From the NCBI GenBank assembly GCA_024401945.1, contig JAKSKC010000024.1:1-16071 (forward strand): 16,071 nt of DNA. The letters run 5' to 3'. Shown one piece after another: positions 1 through 6,533 of the stretch. The notes beneath the pieces were generated by a model, which had not been told where the DNA came from, ran no database searches, and saw nothing but the letters and a program-made list of their open reading frames with translations. Numbering within the stretch: the first letter of the stretch is position 1; every line of letters starts with the position of its first letter. The DNA is from Bacteroidales bacterium (GTDB lineage: Bacteria > Bacteroidota > Bacteroidia > Bacteroidales > UBA932). The position numbers and the translations under genes were made by a program.

Positions 1-980
1 GGATAGAGCGCTATGGCCCTGGAATAGTCCTCCACGGCATCCTGAAAACGCCCGAGCTCCATATAGATAGCAGCCCTGTTGTAATGGGCCAGCACGTTGT
101 CCGGATTTATGGCGATCACCCTGCCTATGTCGGAAAGGGCCGCCTCATAATCACCCACCTGCGCGCTGAGAAGTCCGCGGTTGTACAGCGTGAGGGCATT
201 TCCCGGTTCGAGATCGAGCACCTTGTTGAAATCGTCCATCGCTGCGTTGTAATTGTACTTCTCGTGATTCATCACCGCCCTGGTGAACAGGGCCAGGGTG
301 TTGTCCGGATCGCGTTCGATGGCCAGGTTCATATCCCTCACCGCATTGTCATAGTCGTTCTGCATCGCGTAGACCCTGCCCCGCCGGATATAGCCTTCGG
401 CATCGTGCCGGTCAAGCTTGATCGCGGTGTTGTAGTTGTCCAGGGCCTTCAGCGTATCACCGAGGAACAGATATGTGGCACCCCTGTTCAGATATGCTGC
501 GGCATCCTTCTTCTCCTTGCTTATGTAGTAGTCGAAGTCCTTCAGTGCGTTCTCGAAGTTCCTGGCCAGGAAATTCGTCACGCCGCGGCTGAATATCACA
601 CTGATGTTGCCCGGTCTGAGGGAAAGCGCCTTTTCCAGGTCCTTGAGCGCCGTTTCATATTCCCCGAAGCTGCTTTCGGTGATTGCGCGGAAATGATATC
701 CGTTCGTGAACACCGGATTCAGGGATACGGTCCTGTTGAAATCGGAATATGCCCCGCGGTAGTCGCCGAGGTTGTATTTCGCTATGCCGCGGTAGAAGAA
801 GTTCCAGTAGTTGGTGGTGTCGAGTCTGGCAAGGACGCTGAACTGTTCTATTGCGTTTCCATATTTCCCGTCCTGAAGTGCCAGCTGGCCCCTGAGGAGG
901 AACACGTCCTTGTCCCATTGGGCGGCTGCGCTTATGCAGAAAGCCAGAATTGCGAGGATTATGCTCTTGAACTTCTTCAT
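1..980 (-). CDS. Secreted tetratricopeptide-repeat (TPR) protein, 3' end beyond the window
   Basis: Read on the minus strand from ATG at 980-978, the frame stays open for 326 codons to the window edge, so the C-terminus is missing. It begins with a signal peptide (MKKFKSIILAILAFCISAAA, then Q). From about residue 25 there are nine consecutive 34-residue TPR units with the usual W/Y..G..Y...A...F..A....P pattern, for example YNRGLLSAQVGDYEAALSDI and the closing YNRAAIYMELGRFQDAVEDY. TPR arrays are protein-protein interaction scaffolds; with the signal peptide this one should act in the periplasm or at the envelope. No catalytic domain is visible in the part present, and the partner is unknown. 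The gene shares a palindromic promoter with the divergent M28-like gene. The TPR assignment is certain; the specific role cannot be given. Confidence 0.93.
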   Translation of the reverse strand, partial: MKKFKSIILAILAFCISAAAQWDKDVFLLRGQLALQDGKYGNAIEQFSVLARLDTTNYWNFFYRGIAKYNLGDYRGAYSDFNRTVSLNPVFTNGYHFRAITESSFGEYETALKDLEKALSLRPGNISVIFSRGVTNFLARNFENALKDFDYYISKEKKDAAAYLNRGATYLFLGDTLKALDNYNTAIKLDRHDAEGYIRRGRVYAMQNDYDNAVRDMNLAIERDPDNTLALFTRAVMNHEKYNYNAAMDDFNKVLDLEPGNALTLYNRGLLSAQVGDYEAALSDIGRVIAINPDNVLAHYNRAAIYMELGRFQDAVEDYSRAIALY

Positions 981-1003
981 TTTGTTGTATCTTTGCAAAG
1001 ATA
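967..1003. promoter_or_regulatory. Bidirectional Bacteroidota promoter with palindromic -7 element
   Basis: Positions 988-1003 read TATCTTTGCAAAGATA, a perfect 16-base palindrome containing TAnnTTTG on both strands (988-995 plus, 1003-996 minus). For the plus strand a TTG lies at 967-969, 18 bases upstream, giving a complete TTG-N18-TAtcTTTG promoter for the M28-like gene. For the minus strand the -7 element ends 15 bases before the TPR gene ATG at 980, but no clear -33 TTG is seen. RNA polymerase could bind in only one orientation at a time. Confidence 0.7.
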
Positions 1004-1023
1004 ACATTATTCGTGCCCCGATT

Positions 1024-1950
1024 TTGAATTTTCGAATAAAAATAATACTTGTTGTCACTTTGCTCTGCAGCTTTTCCGGGACGACCTCCGCGCAGACAGA
1101 GGAATTGAGCGACAGACTGCGTGACGAGGTGGAATATCTGTGCGATTCGATCCAGCAGGGAAGGGGATTCGGCAACAGCGCGGGAGTCATTGCAAGGGCG
1201 CACATCGTGAACGCGTTCCGCAAGGCGGGGCTCTGCCCGCTCGAGGAGGGGTACACACTTGCCTTCTCGGCCGGAGACAAGGTCGGACACAACGTGGTCG
1301 GCCTGCTGCCGGGCAGCAGGAAAGGGAAGTATACCATCCTTTCGACCTATGTGGACGGGCTCGCCTGCCTGGAAGGGAACGCTTATCCCGGGGCTGACAG
1401 CAACGCCTCCGGTGTGGCGGCGCTCCTGTCCATCGCCGATTCGCTGAAGGCCGGAGGAAACTCCGTGCTGTTCATAGTCTTCGACGGCAGGAATGCGGAT
1501 ATGGCCGGGTCCAGGGCCTTTTTCAATGACCTCAGGGAGGGCCGTATCAGGACCTCCGGAGGGGAGGAGATACGCCCGTCCCAGATAACGCTGGTGAGCA
1601 ACATCGATATCATAGGCGCCAGCCTTTCCCCTGTCAAGCCTTATATCAAGAATTACGTCATAGCCCTTGGCGCTGAAAGGTACGCGTCGGACATAACCTT
1701 CGCCAACGTACGTCTGTGGGTGGACGTGACTTATGACTACTATGGCAGCAGGGACTTCACGAAACTGTTCTACAGGAAGGTGGGGGACCAGCGCATCTTT
1801 ATCGAGAACGGTATTCCCTGCGTGGTGTGGACCTCGGGCATCACTATGAATACAAACAGGTTGACGGACGTGCCGCCAACCCTTGACTACCCCGTTTTCG
1901 CAAATCGGGTTATGCTTATCTGCCGCTGGCTCCAGCGGATTATTTCCTGA
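1024..1950 (+). CDS. Secreted M28-family peptidase homologue, probably catalytically dead
   Basis: This 308-residue protein has an M28 (aminopeptidase/glutaminyl cyclase-like) fold signature. I chose the TTG at 1024 as start: it follows the 988-995 promoter element and directly gives a signal peptide (MNFRIKIILVVTLLCSFSGT, cut near TSA-Q). In-frame ATGs at 910, 934 and 961 lie upstream of that promoter and add non-signal sequence. Family landmarks are GADSNASGVAALL (D125), NIDIIG (D195) and the final IENGIP.VVWTSG block. Three of the five usual zinc ligands or catalytic residues are replaced: the first His-x-Asp region reads STYVDG, the Glu-Glu pair before the GS helix reads RNADMAGS (N157-A158), and the Asp-His near the end reads GDQRIF (Q256). 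I infer a binding or structural role rather than hydrolysis. It ends with an 11-base convergent overlap with the GDPD gene. Confidence 0.8.
   Translation: MNFRIKIILVVTLLCSFSGTTSAQTEELSDRLRDEVEYLCDSIQQGRGFGNSAGVIARAHIVNAFRKAGLCPLEEGYTLAFSAGDKVGHNVVGLLPGSRKGKYTILSTYVDGLACLEGNAYPGADSNASGVAALLSIADSLKAGGNSVLFIVFDGRNADMAGSRAFFNDLREGRIRTSGGEEIRPSQITLVSNIDIIGASLSPVKPYIKNYVIALGAERYASDITFANVRLWVDVTYDYYGSRDFTKLFYRKVGDQRIFIENGIPCVVWTSGITMNTNRLTDVPPTLDYPVFANRVMLICRWLQRIIS
1923..1938. terminator. Short perfect hairpin between convergent gene ends
   Basis: CCGCTGG (1923-1929), CT, CCAGCGG (1932-1938) form a perfect inverted repeat. It sits 9 bases before the stop codon of the plus-strand M28-like gene and one base past the stop of the minus-strand GDPD gene (1940). 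On the plus strand it is followed by ATTATTTCC, a weak T-rich run. Because the genes overlap, this is the only structure placed to stop or stabilise both transcripts. Termination itself is inferred. Confidence 0.4.
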
Positions 1951-2791
1951 TTCTGAATTCGTCCTTTCCCAGCAGTTCCCTCACTTTGAGAGGAGTGTTG
2001 GTCGTGATTGCATCAACCTTAAGGTCTATCATCTTCTGGATCTTGTCCTCCTTGTCGACCGTCCACGCGTTCACTGTCATTCCCAGATCGTGTGCCGCTC
2101 CCACGAATTCAGGCCAGAGCTCGAAGTTGGAGTAGTGGTAGTCGATACCGTTGATCTTCTCCGAAGCCATAGTTGCCGGTGCGATCTTTCCACTTAGGAA
2201 CTGGTTGATGAACTGAGGGTGCTCGGCGGCTATCTTCTGGCACATATGCCTTCCGAATGAGATGAAGGCGACGCGCTTCGGATCATAGAGCCCGTATTCC
2301 TTGAGCATCTTGATGGTGTTGTCGACCATCAGGTCTTCGCGCTCCTGGTTCTTCTGTATCTTGAATTCGATGACAAGCTTGGTCACCGTGCTCCTGGAAA
2401 GCTGTTCGAGATACTGCTGGAAGGTAGGTCTCTTCTCGCCGTTAGGAAGCAGGTCCTTGTCGAAATCGGCGTAGTTGTGGTCCCATATGAGCTTGCCGTT
2501 GATCTTGTCGTCGTGGTTGACGATGATGACATTGTCCGCGGTTATGTGGATATCGCATTCGCTGCCCCAGAATCCGTAGTCCTGCGCTGCCTTGAGAGCG
2601 GCGATGGAATTCTCGGAGAAACCTCCTTCATCGCACTGCCAGAAACCCCTGTGGGCCACTATGGCCACCTTTCCTTTCTGATCCACGGCCGGAAATCCGT
2701 TCGCGTTCATCTTTGTTGCATTCCTTCCGGTTGAACAGCCTGCGAGAACAAGGAGTCCCGCGATTGCAAAAGCTTTGATTACTTTATACAT
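1940..2791 (-). CDS. Glycerophosphodiester phosphodiesterase family lipoprotein
   Basis: This 283-residue protein belongs to the GDPD (PI-PLC-like TIM barrel) family, which hydrolyses glycerophosphodiesters to sn-glycerol-3-phosphate and an alcohol. The N-terminus is a lipoprotein signal with lipobox LAGC (C19), so the enzyme should be lipid-anchored in the envelope. Conserved elements occur in order: AHRGF (H47, R48), SENS (60-62), SECDIHIT (E78, D80), VNHDD (H93, D94), IEFK (E142, K144), and near the C-terminus AWTVDKEDKIQKMIDLKVDAITTN in the usual final-strand position. These are the expected catalytic His pair and metal-binding acids, so it looks active. Length is normal for the secreted members. 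It has its own promoter at 2815-2843 and converges on the M28-like gene. The exact substrate cannot be read from sequence. Confidence 0.92.
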   Translation of the reverse strand: MYKVIKAFAIAGLLVLAGCSTGRNATKMNANGFPAVDQKGKVAIVAHRGFWQCDEGGFSENSIAALKAAQDYGFWGSECDIHITADNVIIVNHDDKINGKLIWDHNYADFDKDLLPNGEKRPTFQQYLEQLSRSTVTKLVIEFKIQKNQEREDLMVDNTIKMLKEYGLYDPKRVAFISFGRHMCQKIAAEHPQFINQFLSGKIAPATMASEKINGIDYHYSNFELWPEFVGAAHDLGMTVNAWTVDKEDKIQKMIDLKVDAITTNTPLKVRELLGKDEFRIRK

Positions 2792-2802
2792 AGTGTGTCG
2801 GG

Positions 2803-2835
2803 TTTTAACTTTATCAAAGATAATAACTATATTTG
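2803..2835 (+). promoter_or_regulatory. Promoter of pgi
   Basis: TATATTTG (2828-2835) matches TAnnTTTG exactly and lies 19 bases before the pgi ATG. The upstream element is weak: a TTTT run at 2803-2806 at roughly the right distance, with no clean TTG. It overlaps the opposing GDPD promoter, so the two probably compete. Confidence 0.55.
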
Positions 2836-2843
2836 TTAATCAA
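2815..2843 (-). promoter_or_regulatory. Promoter of the GDPD lipoprotein gene
   Basis: On the minus strand, TTG (2843-2841, within TTTTG) is followed after 18 bases by TATCTTTG (2822-2815), an exact match to the Bacteroidota sigma-ABfr pattern. The -7 element ends 23 bases before the ATG at 2791. It overlaps the promoter of the divergent pgi gene. Confidence 0.7.
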
Positions 2844-2854
2844 AACAAAAGAAG

Positions 2855-4207
2855 ATGATAAAGATCAATATCGACGGTTGCAGCTCCTTCATTTCAGGAG
2901 AACAGCTCAGCGCTTATGAAAGCAGGGCGCTCAAGGCTTTTGACACACTTCAGGAAGAGAACGGGGCGGGAAATGACTTCCTCGGGTGGAAGACCCTCCC
3001 GGTGGACATTCCGGAATCCCTCATTAACGAGTGCGAAGCCATACGTGACGAATGGCGCGCCCTTGGCGTGGACCTTGTCATAACCATAGGTATCGGGGGG
3101 TCCTACCTCGGAGCACGCTGCGCCATCGAGGCCCTGAGCCACAGTTTCATCCGTCCTGACGGGGTTCCGCAGGTGGTGTTCGCCGGCAATAACCTCAGCG
3201 AGGAATACATCGCGGAGCTGATGGACCTGGCGAAGATACGCAACGTGGCCTGTGTTGTGATTTCCAAGTCAGGTACCACTACGGAGCCTGCCGTGGCCTT
3301 CCGTCTGGTCAAGGAATATATAGAGAAAACATACGGCAGGGATGCCGCAGCCCGCAGGATAGTGGCTGTCACCGATGCCTGCCGGCGTGCCCTCAACACC
3401 CTTCAGGTCAAGGAAGGATACCGCGGTTTCGTGGTTCCGGACAATGTGGGAGGCCGCTTCTCCGTCCTCACCCCGGTAGGACTTCTTCCAATAATGCTGG
3501 CCGGCTTTGACGTCCGGGAACTCCTCAGGGGCGCTGCAGATGAGCGCGAGGCCCTTATGGAAAGGTCAGTTTCCAATCCTGCAGTCAAGTATGCTGCTGT
3601 CAGGAATCTTCTCTATTCGGAATATGCCAGGAAGGTGGAGATACTGGTATCCTTCAATCCGAAGTTCCAGTACCTCGGGGAATGGTGGAAACAGCTCTAC
3701 GGGGAGTCCGAAGGCAAGGACGGGAAGGGAATATTCCCGGCTTCGGTCATATGCACTACCGACCTTCACTCGATGGGACAGTTCATCCAGGACGGTGACA
3801 GAAGCCTCTTTGAGACTGTTATCGAGATCGGGAACGCCCGCAGGGAGGTGACCATCGGGACCGACGAACTCAACCTCGACCAGCTCAATTATCTGGCAGG
3901 GCAGAGGGTGGAGCACTGCAACGCGATGGCCCAGCTGGGAACCAGACTGGCCCATATCGACGGGGGAGTCCCACAGATCCAGATATCAATCCCGCAGATC
4001 GGCGAATACACCCTGGGCGAACTCTTCTATTTCTTTGAATTCGCCTGTGGAATCAGTGCCTATGTGCTTGGAGTCAATCCGTTCAACCAGCCCGGTGTGG
4101 AAGCGTACAAGAAAAACATGTTCGCCCTGCTGCGCAAGCCGGGATTCGAGAAGGAGACGGAAGCTATTTCCTGCCGTCTAGAAAATCTACAACATCCTTT
4201 ACAGTAA
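2855..4207 (+). CDS. pgi: Glucose-6-phosphate isomerase
   Basis: This 450-residue cytosolic enzyme interconverts glucose-6-phosphate and fructose-6-phosphate (EC 5.3.1.9) in glycolysis and gluconeogenesis. Both PGI signatures are present: DNVGGRFSVLTPVG (196-209) and VNPFNQPGVEAYKK (407-420). Sugar-phosphate binding segments IGIGGSYLGAR (78-88) and ISKSGTTTEP (136-145) are intact. So are the catalytic Glu in GESEGK (E286), the His in TTDLHS (H305) and the final Lys pair (419-420). Length fits the short bacterial form. The last 14 codons lie opposite the 3' end of the acyl carrier protein gene (44-base convergent overlap); this tail (about 437-450) lies beyond the last signature and may be a recent extension. 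The ATG at 2855 follows a TATATTTG promoter element. Confidence 0.97.
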   Translation: MIKINIDGCSSFISGEQLSAYESRALKAFDTLQEENGAGNDFLGWKTLPVDIPESLINECEAIRDEWRALGVDLVITIGIGGSYLGARCAIEALSHSFIRPDGVPQVVFAGNNLSEEYIAELMDLAKIRNVACVVISKSGTTTEPAVAFRLVKEYIEKTYGRDAAARRIVAVTDACRRALNTLQVKEGYRGFVVPDNVGGRFSVLTPVGLLPIMLAGFDVRELLRGAADEREALMERSVSNPAVKYAAVRNLLYSEYARKVEILVSFNPKFQYLGEWWKQLYGESEGKDGKGIFPASVICTTDLHSMGQFIQDGDRSLFETVIEIGNARREVTIGTDELNLDQLNYLAGQRVEHCNAMAQLGTRLAHIDGGVPQIQISIPQIGEYTLGELFYFFEFACGISAYVLGVNPFNQPGVEAYKKNMFALLRKPGFEKETEAISCRLENLQHPLQ

Positions 4208-4403
4208 CGAAGTTCGCAAGTTCTTCGTCAGGGATGCTTATGCCGTAGTCATCCTCGATCTTCATAAGGAGCTGAAGAATGTCCAGTGAATCAGCTCCGA
4301 GGTCTTCCTTGATCTTTGATTCGGGAAGGACTGCTCCGATGTCCTTCCTCAGCTGTTTGGAGAGGATCTTCTGAACCTCCGGGAACATTGTTTCATTGTT
4401 CAT
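4164..4403 (-). CDS. acpP: Acyl carrier protein
   Basis: This 79-residue acidic protein has the phosphopantetheine attachment motif GADSLD (Ser39), followed by the recognition helix ILQLLMKIEDDYGISIPDEE and a closing TVKDVVDFL helix, as in bacterial ACPs. It carries acyl chains as thioesters for fatty-acid and phospholipid synthesis. The start overlaps the plsX stop by 11 bases, so it is the last gene of the fak-degV-GNAT-plsX operon and translation is probably coupled. Bacteroidales normally have their housekeeping acpP beside fabF, so this copy may be a dedicated paralogue. That is inference, since the rest of the genome is not visible. Its 3' end overlaps pgi on the opposite strand. Confidence 0.9.
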   Translation of the reverse strand: MNNETMFPEVQKILSKQLRKDIGAVLPESKIKEDLGADSLDILQLLMKIEDDYGISIPDEELANFVTVKDVVDFLDGRK

Positions 4404-5412
4404 AGTGATCGTATTTCAATATCTCTTTTTCAATTTTGCCGGACAGGGCGCTGGCCTCCATCCTGTATGCCTGTTCTATGCATTTGCACACGGCGACCGC
4501 ATTGCTGCTGCCGTGCCCCTTCACCACCACCTTGGAAGTGCCGAGCAGCACACTTCCTCCGTAGTTGTGGTAGTTCATGAATTCCTTGAGATCCTTGAAC
4601 ATCCTCTTCTGCAGGAATGCCCCTATCTTGTAGATGTTCCTGGAATAGATGCTGGACTTGATCTTCTTGAGAAGTTCCAGGGCGGTGCCTTCGGTGGTCT
4701 TGACGAGAACGTTGCCTGAAAAACCGTCGCACACCACGACATCGTAGTTTCCGCCCATAAGGTCCCTGCTCTCCATATTGCCGACGAAATTGATCCCTTC
4801 CGTCCCGCTGAGAAGCCTGTAGGCCTCCTTTCTTATATCGTCGCCCTTCTCCGCCTCCTTGCCCACATTGAGCAGCGCTACCCTCGGATTCTTCACCGAA
4901 TACACGTTCTCCAGGTACAGGCTTGCCATTATTGCGAACTGCCTCAGGTGAGCTGCCGTCACTTCGACGTTGGCCCCGCTGTCGCAGATTCCGACTATGC
5001 CTCCGTCCATTGTGGGAAGTATCGGACAGAATGCAGGTCTGATCACCCCTTCCAGCCTTCCTATCCTTGTGAGCGCAGCCGCAACCAACGCCCCTGTCGA
5101 TCCAACGCTGACCATTCCCGCGATGTCGTCATTGTCGCGCAGCATCCGCACGGCCTTGATCATCGAACTCTCCTTCTTGAGCCTTATGGCGTCAGTGGGT
5201 TTCTCGTCGCAGCCGATAACCTCCGGTGCGTGGACGATCTCGAGACGGGAACTGTCGTAGCTCCTGCCCCCGAGCCCGCTGCGGATGGCCGTTTCGTCAC
5301 CCGTTAGAATAAGGTGAAGGTCGTGGATGGAAGACAATGCAGCCAGGGCTCCGTCAATGTTGGCCTGAGGGCTGCGGTCACCTCCGAAACAGTCTACAAT
5401 TATCTTGATCAT
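4393..5412 (-). CDS. plsX: Phosphate acyltransferase PlsX
   Basis: This 339-residue protein is the full length of PlsX, which interconverts acyl-ACP plus phosphate and acyl-phosphate plus ACP at the membrane surface, feeding PlsY. Visible hallmarks: N-terminal MIKIIVDCFGGDRSP (family DxMGGDxxP), VSVGSTGALVAAAL (usually GNTGA), CDSGANVEV, PRVALLNVGKEAEKGDD, and GNMESRDLMGG followed by CDGFSGNVLVKTTEG. I use the ATG at 5412-5410, because the longer in-frame extension upstream lies inside the GNAT gene and has no family resemblance. The ATG overlaps the GNAT stop as ATGA, a standard coupling arrangement. Next to a fatty-acid kinase system and an ACP, PlsX would turn acyl-phosphate made from free fatty acid into acyl-ACP. 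Confidence 0.95.
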   Translation of the reverse strand: MIKIIVDCFGGDRSPQANIDGALAALSSIHDLHLILTGDETAIRSGLGGRSYDSSRLEIVHAPEVIGCDEKPTDAIRLKKESSMIKAVRMLRDNDDIAGMVSVGSTGALVAAALTRIGRLEGVIRPAFCPILPTMDGGIVGICDSGANVEVTAAHLRQFAIMASLYLENVYSVKNPRVALLNVGKEAEKGDDIRKEAYRLLSGTEGINFVGNMESRDLMGGNYDVVVCDGFSGNVLVKTTEGTALELLKKIKSSIYSRNIYKIGAFLQKRMFKDLKEFMNYHNYGGSVLLGTSKVVVKGHGSSNAVAVCKCIEQAYRMEASALSGKIEKEILKYDHYEQ

Positions 5413-6533
5413 ATCTGCTTGACGTATGAACGGCGCCTTTTGTTCTTCCTCTCGTCGAACCTCTTCCAGATGTTCTGGATGTCGTAGTTGTCCTCGAGAT
5501 TGAGATTGGTGTCCGCGTATTTTATTCCGGGCTGCTGGAGCATCTTCGCAAGTTCGTAGGCGAAGCATACGCTTATGCCCCTGTTCCTGTAGGCAGGGTC
5601 CACCCCTATGAGGGCCAGGTCAATCACCTCAGGATGCTTGAGCGCACGTAGAACCTTGAAGAGAGCCCTTGGTGTAAGATGTCCTCCGGCTACCTGCATG
5701 GCCTTGGCTATGGCAGGGAAGCAAAGTCCGAGGCAGACCACATTCTCGTTCTCGTCAAGGATGACGGAAACGTGGTCGGCGTCGATGATGAGGTTGAAGT
5801 TCGCGACCAGGAGTTTCTTCATATTGTCCGTGAACGGAACGGAACCGTATATCTCCTCGTAGGACTTGTCGAGTATTTCGAAGAAACCGTCCATATATTT
5901 GCTCAGGAACTCCTTGGCCGTCCTGCACTTTCCGAAATGGAGCCTGTAGCGTTTCAGTACGAATTCCGACATCTTCTTCATATTCTCCAGGACTTCAGGG
6001 TCCTTCGGGGCCCTCAGCTGGCTTTCGGTCCAGTCCACATCCTTGCGGAATCCCATCCTGTCCATGAATTCAGGGTAGTACGGTGCATTGTACTGCTCCT
6101 CGAAGGTCGACATCTCGTCGAATCCCTCGATGAGCATTCCCTCCCTCTCGAGGTCGGAGAATCCCATAGGACCGCAGATCTCCTTCATTCCCTTGCTGCG
6201 TCCCCATTCCTCCACCTTGTCGAACAGGGCCCTGGCGACTTCGAAGTCGTCGATGACGTCGAATCTGGTGAAGCGTATGCGCTGCTGCCCCCATTTCTCG
6301 TTGCTGGAGCGCTGCAGGATGCCGTTAATCCTTCCCGCCATCTTCCCGTCCTTGTAGGCATTGTAATATACTGCCTCGCTGGTGTCATAGTAGACATAAT
6401 CCTTGCGGAAGACCTTCACCTCGTCCATATAGAGAGGCGGTACGTAATATGGATTGCCCTTGTACAGGTGATTCGGGAACTCGATGAACTCCCTCTGCTG
6501 CTTTCTGGTGAGCGCTTCCTTGACCTCAATCAT
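5409..6533 (-). CDS. GNAT-fold acyltransferase, YghO-like
   Basis: This 374-residue protein has an acyl-CoA-binding type motif near its C-terminus, LIGVDPAYRNRGISVCFAYEL (R316, R318, G319), the GNAT motif A pattern. The N-terminal half (about 1-180) carries the block GPMGFSDLEREGMLIEGFDE (121-140), then YNAPYYPEFMDRMGF. This layout resembles the YghO-like family of roughly 370-390 residue proteins, whose reaction is not known to me. The size suggests two GNAT-like halves. No signal peptide or membrane segment is seen. The start overlaps the degV stop by 8 bases and the stop overlaps plsX by 4. Sitting between a fatty-acid-binding protein and PlsX/ACP, it may use a long-chain acyl donor such as acyl-ACP or acyl-phosphate. 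That is inference from context only. Confidence 0.8.
   Translation of the reverse strand: MIEVKEALTRKQQREFIEFPNHLYKGNPYYVPPLYMDEVKVFRKDYVYYDTSEAVYYNAYKDGKMAGRINGILQRSSNEKWGQQRIRFTRFDVIDDFEVARALFDKVEEWGRSKGMKEICGPMGFSDLEREGMLIEGFDEMSTFEEQYNAPYYPEFMDRMGFRKDVDWTESQLRAPKDPEVLENMKKMSEFVLKRYRLHFGKCRTAKEFLSKYMDGFFEILDKSYEEIYGSVPFTDNMKKLLVANFNLIIDADHVSVILDENENVVCLGLCFPAIAKAMQVAGGHLTPRALFKVLRALKHPEVIDLALIGVDPAYRNRGISVCFAYELAKMLQQPGIKYADTNLNLEDNYDIQNIWKRFDERKNKRRRSYVKQI

Noticed and set aside
84..1004. Plus-strand 306-codon open frame
   Set aside because: It lies opposite the TPR gene, has no domain, signal peptide or sensible composition, and is explained by codon bias of the real minus-strand gene.
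910..1023. N-terminal extension of the M28-like protein from ATG 910 or 961
   Set aside because: It lies upstream of the -7 element and inside the divergent TPR gene, and it would bury the signal peptide.
655..1290. Minus-strand 211-codon open frame
   Set aside because: It straddles the TPR gene start and the M28-like gene in a wrong frame; its sequence is a frame-shifted reading of the TPR gene.
4207..4228. ACGAAG/CTTCGT hairpin after the pgi stop as a terminator
   Set aside because: Six-base stem, ten-base loop, no T run, and it lies within acp coding sequence; chance is sufficient.
5413..5568. 52-residue N-terminal extension of PlsX
   Set aside because: It falls inside the GNAT coding region and does not resemble PlsX; the family start MIKIIVDCFGGD lies at 5412.
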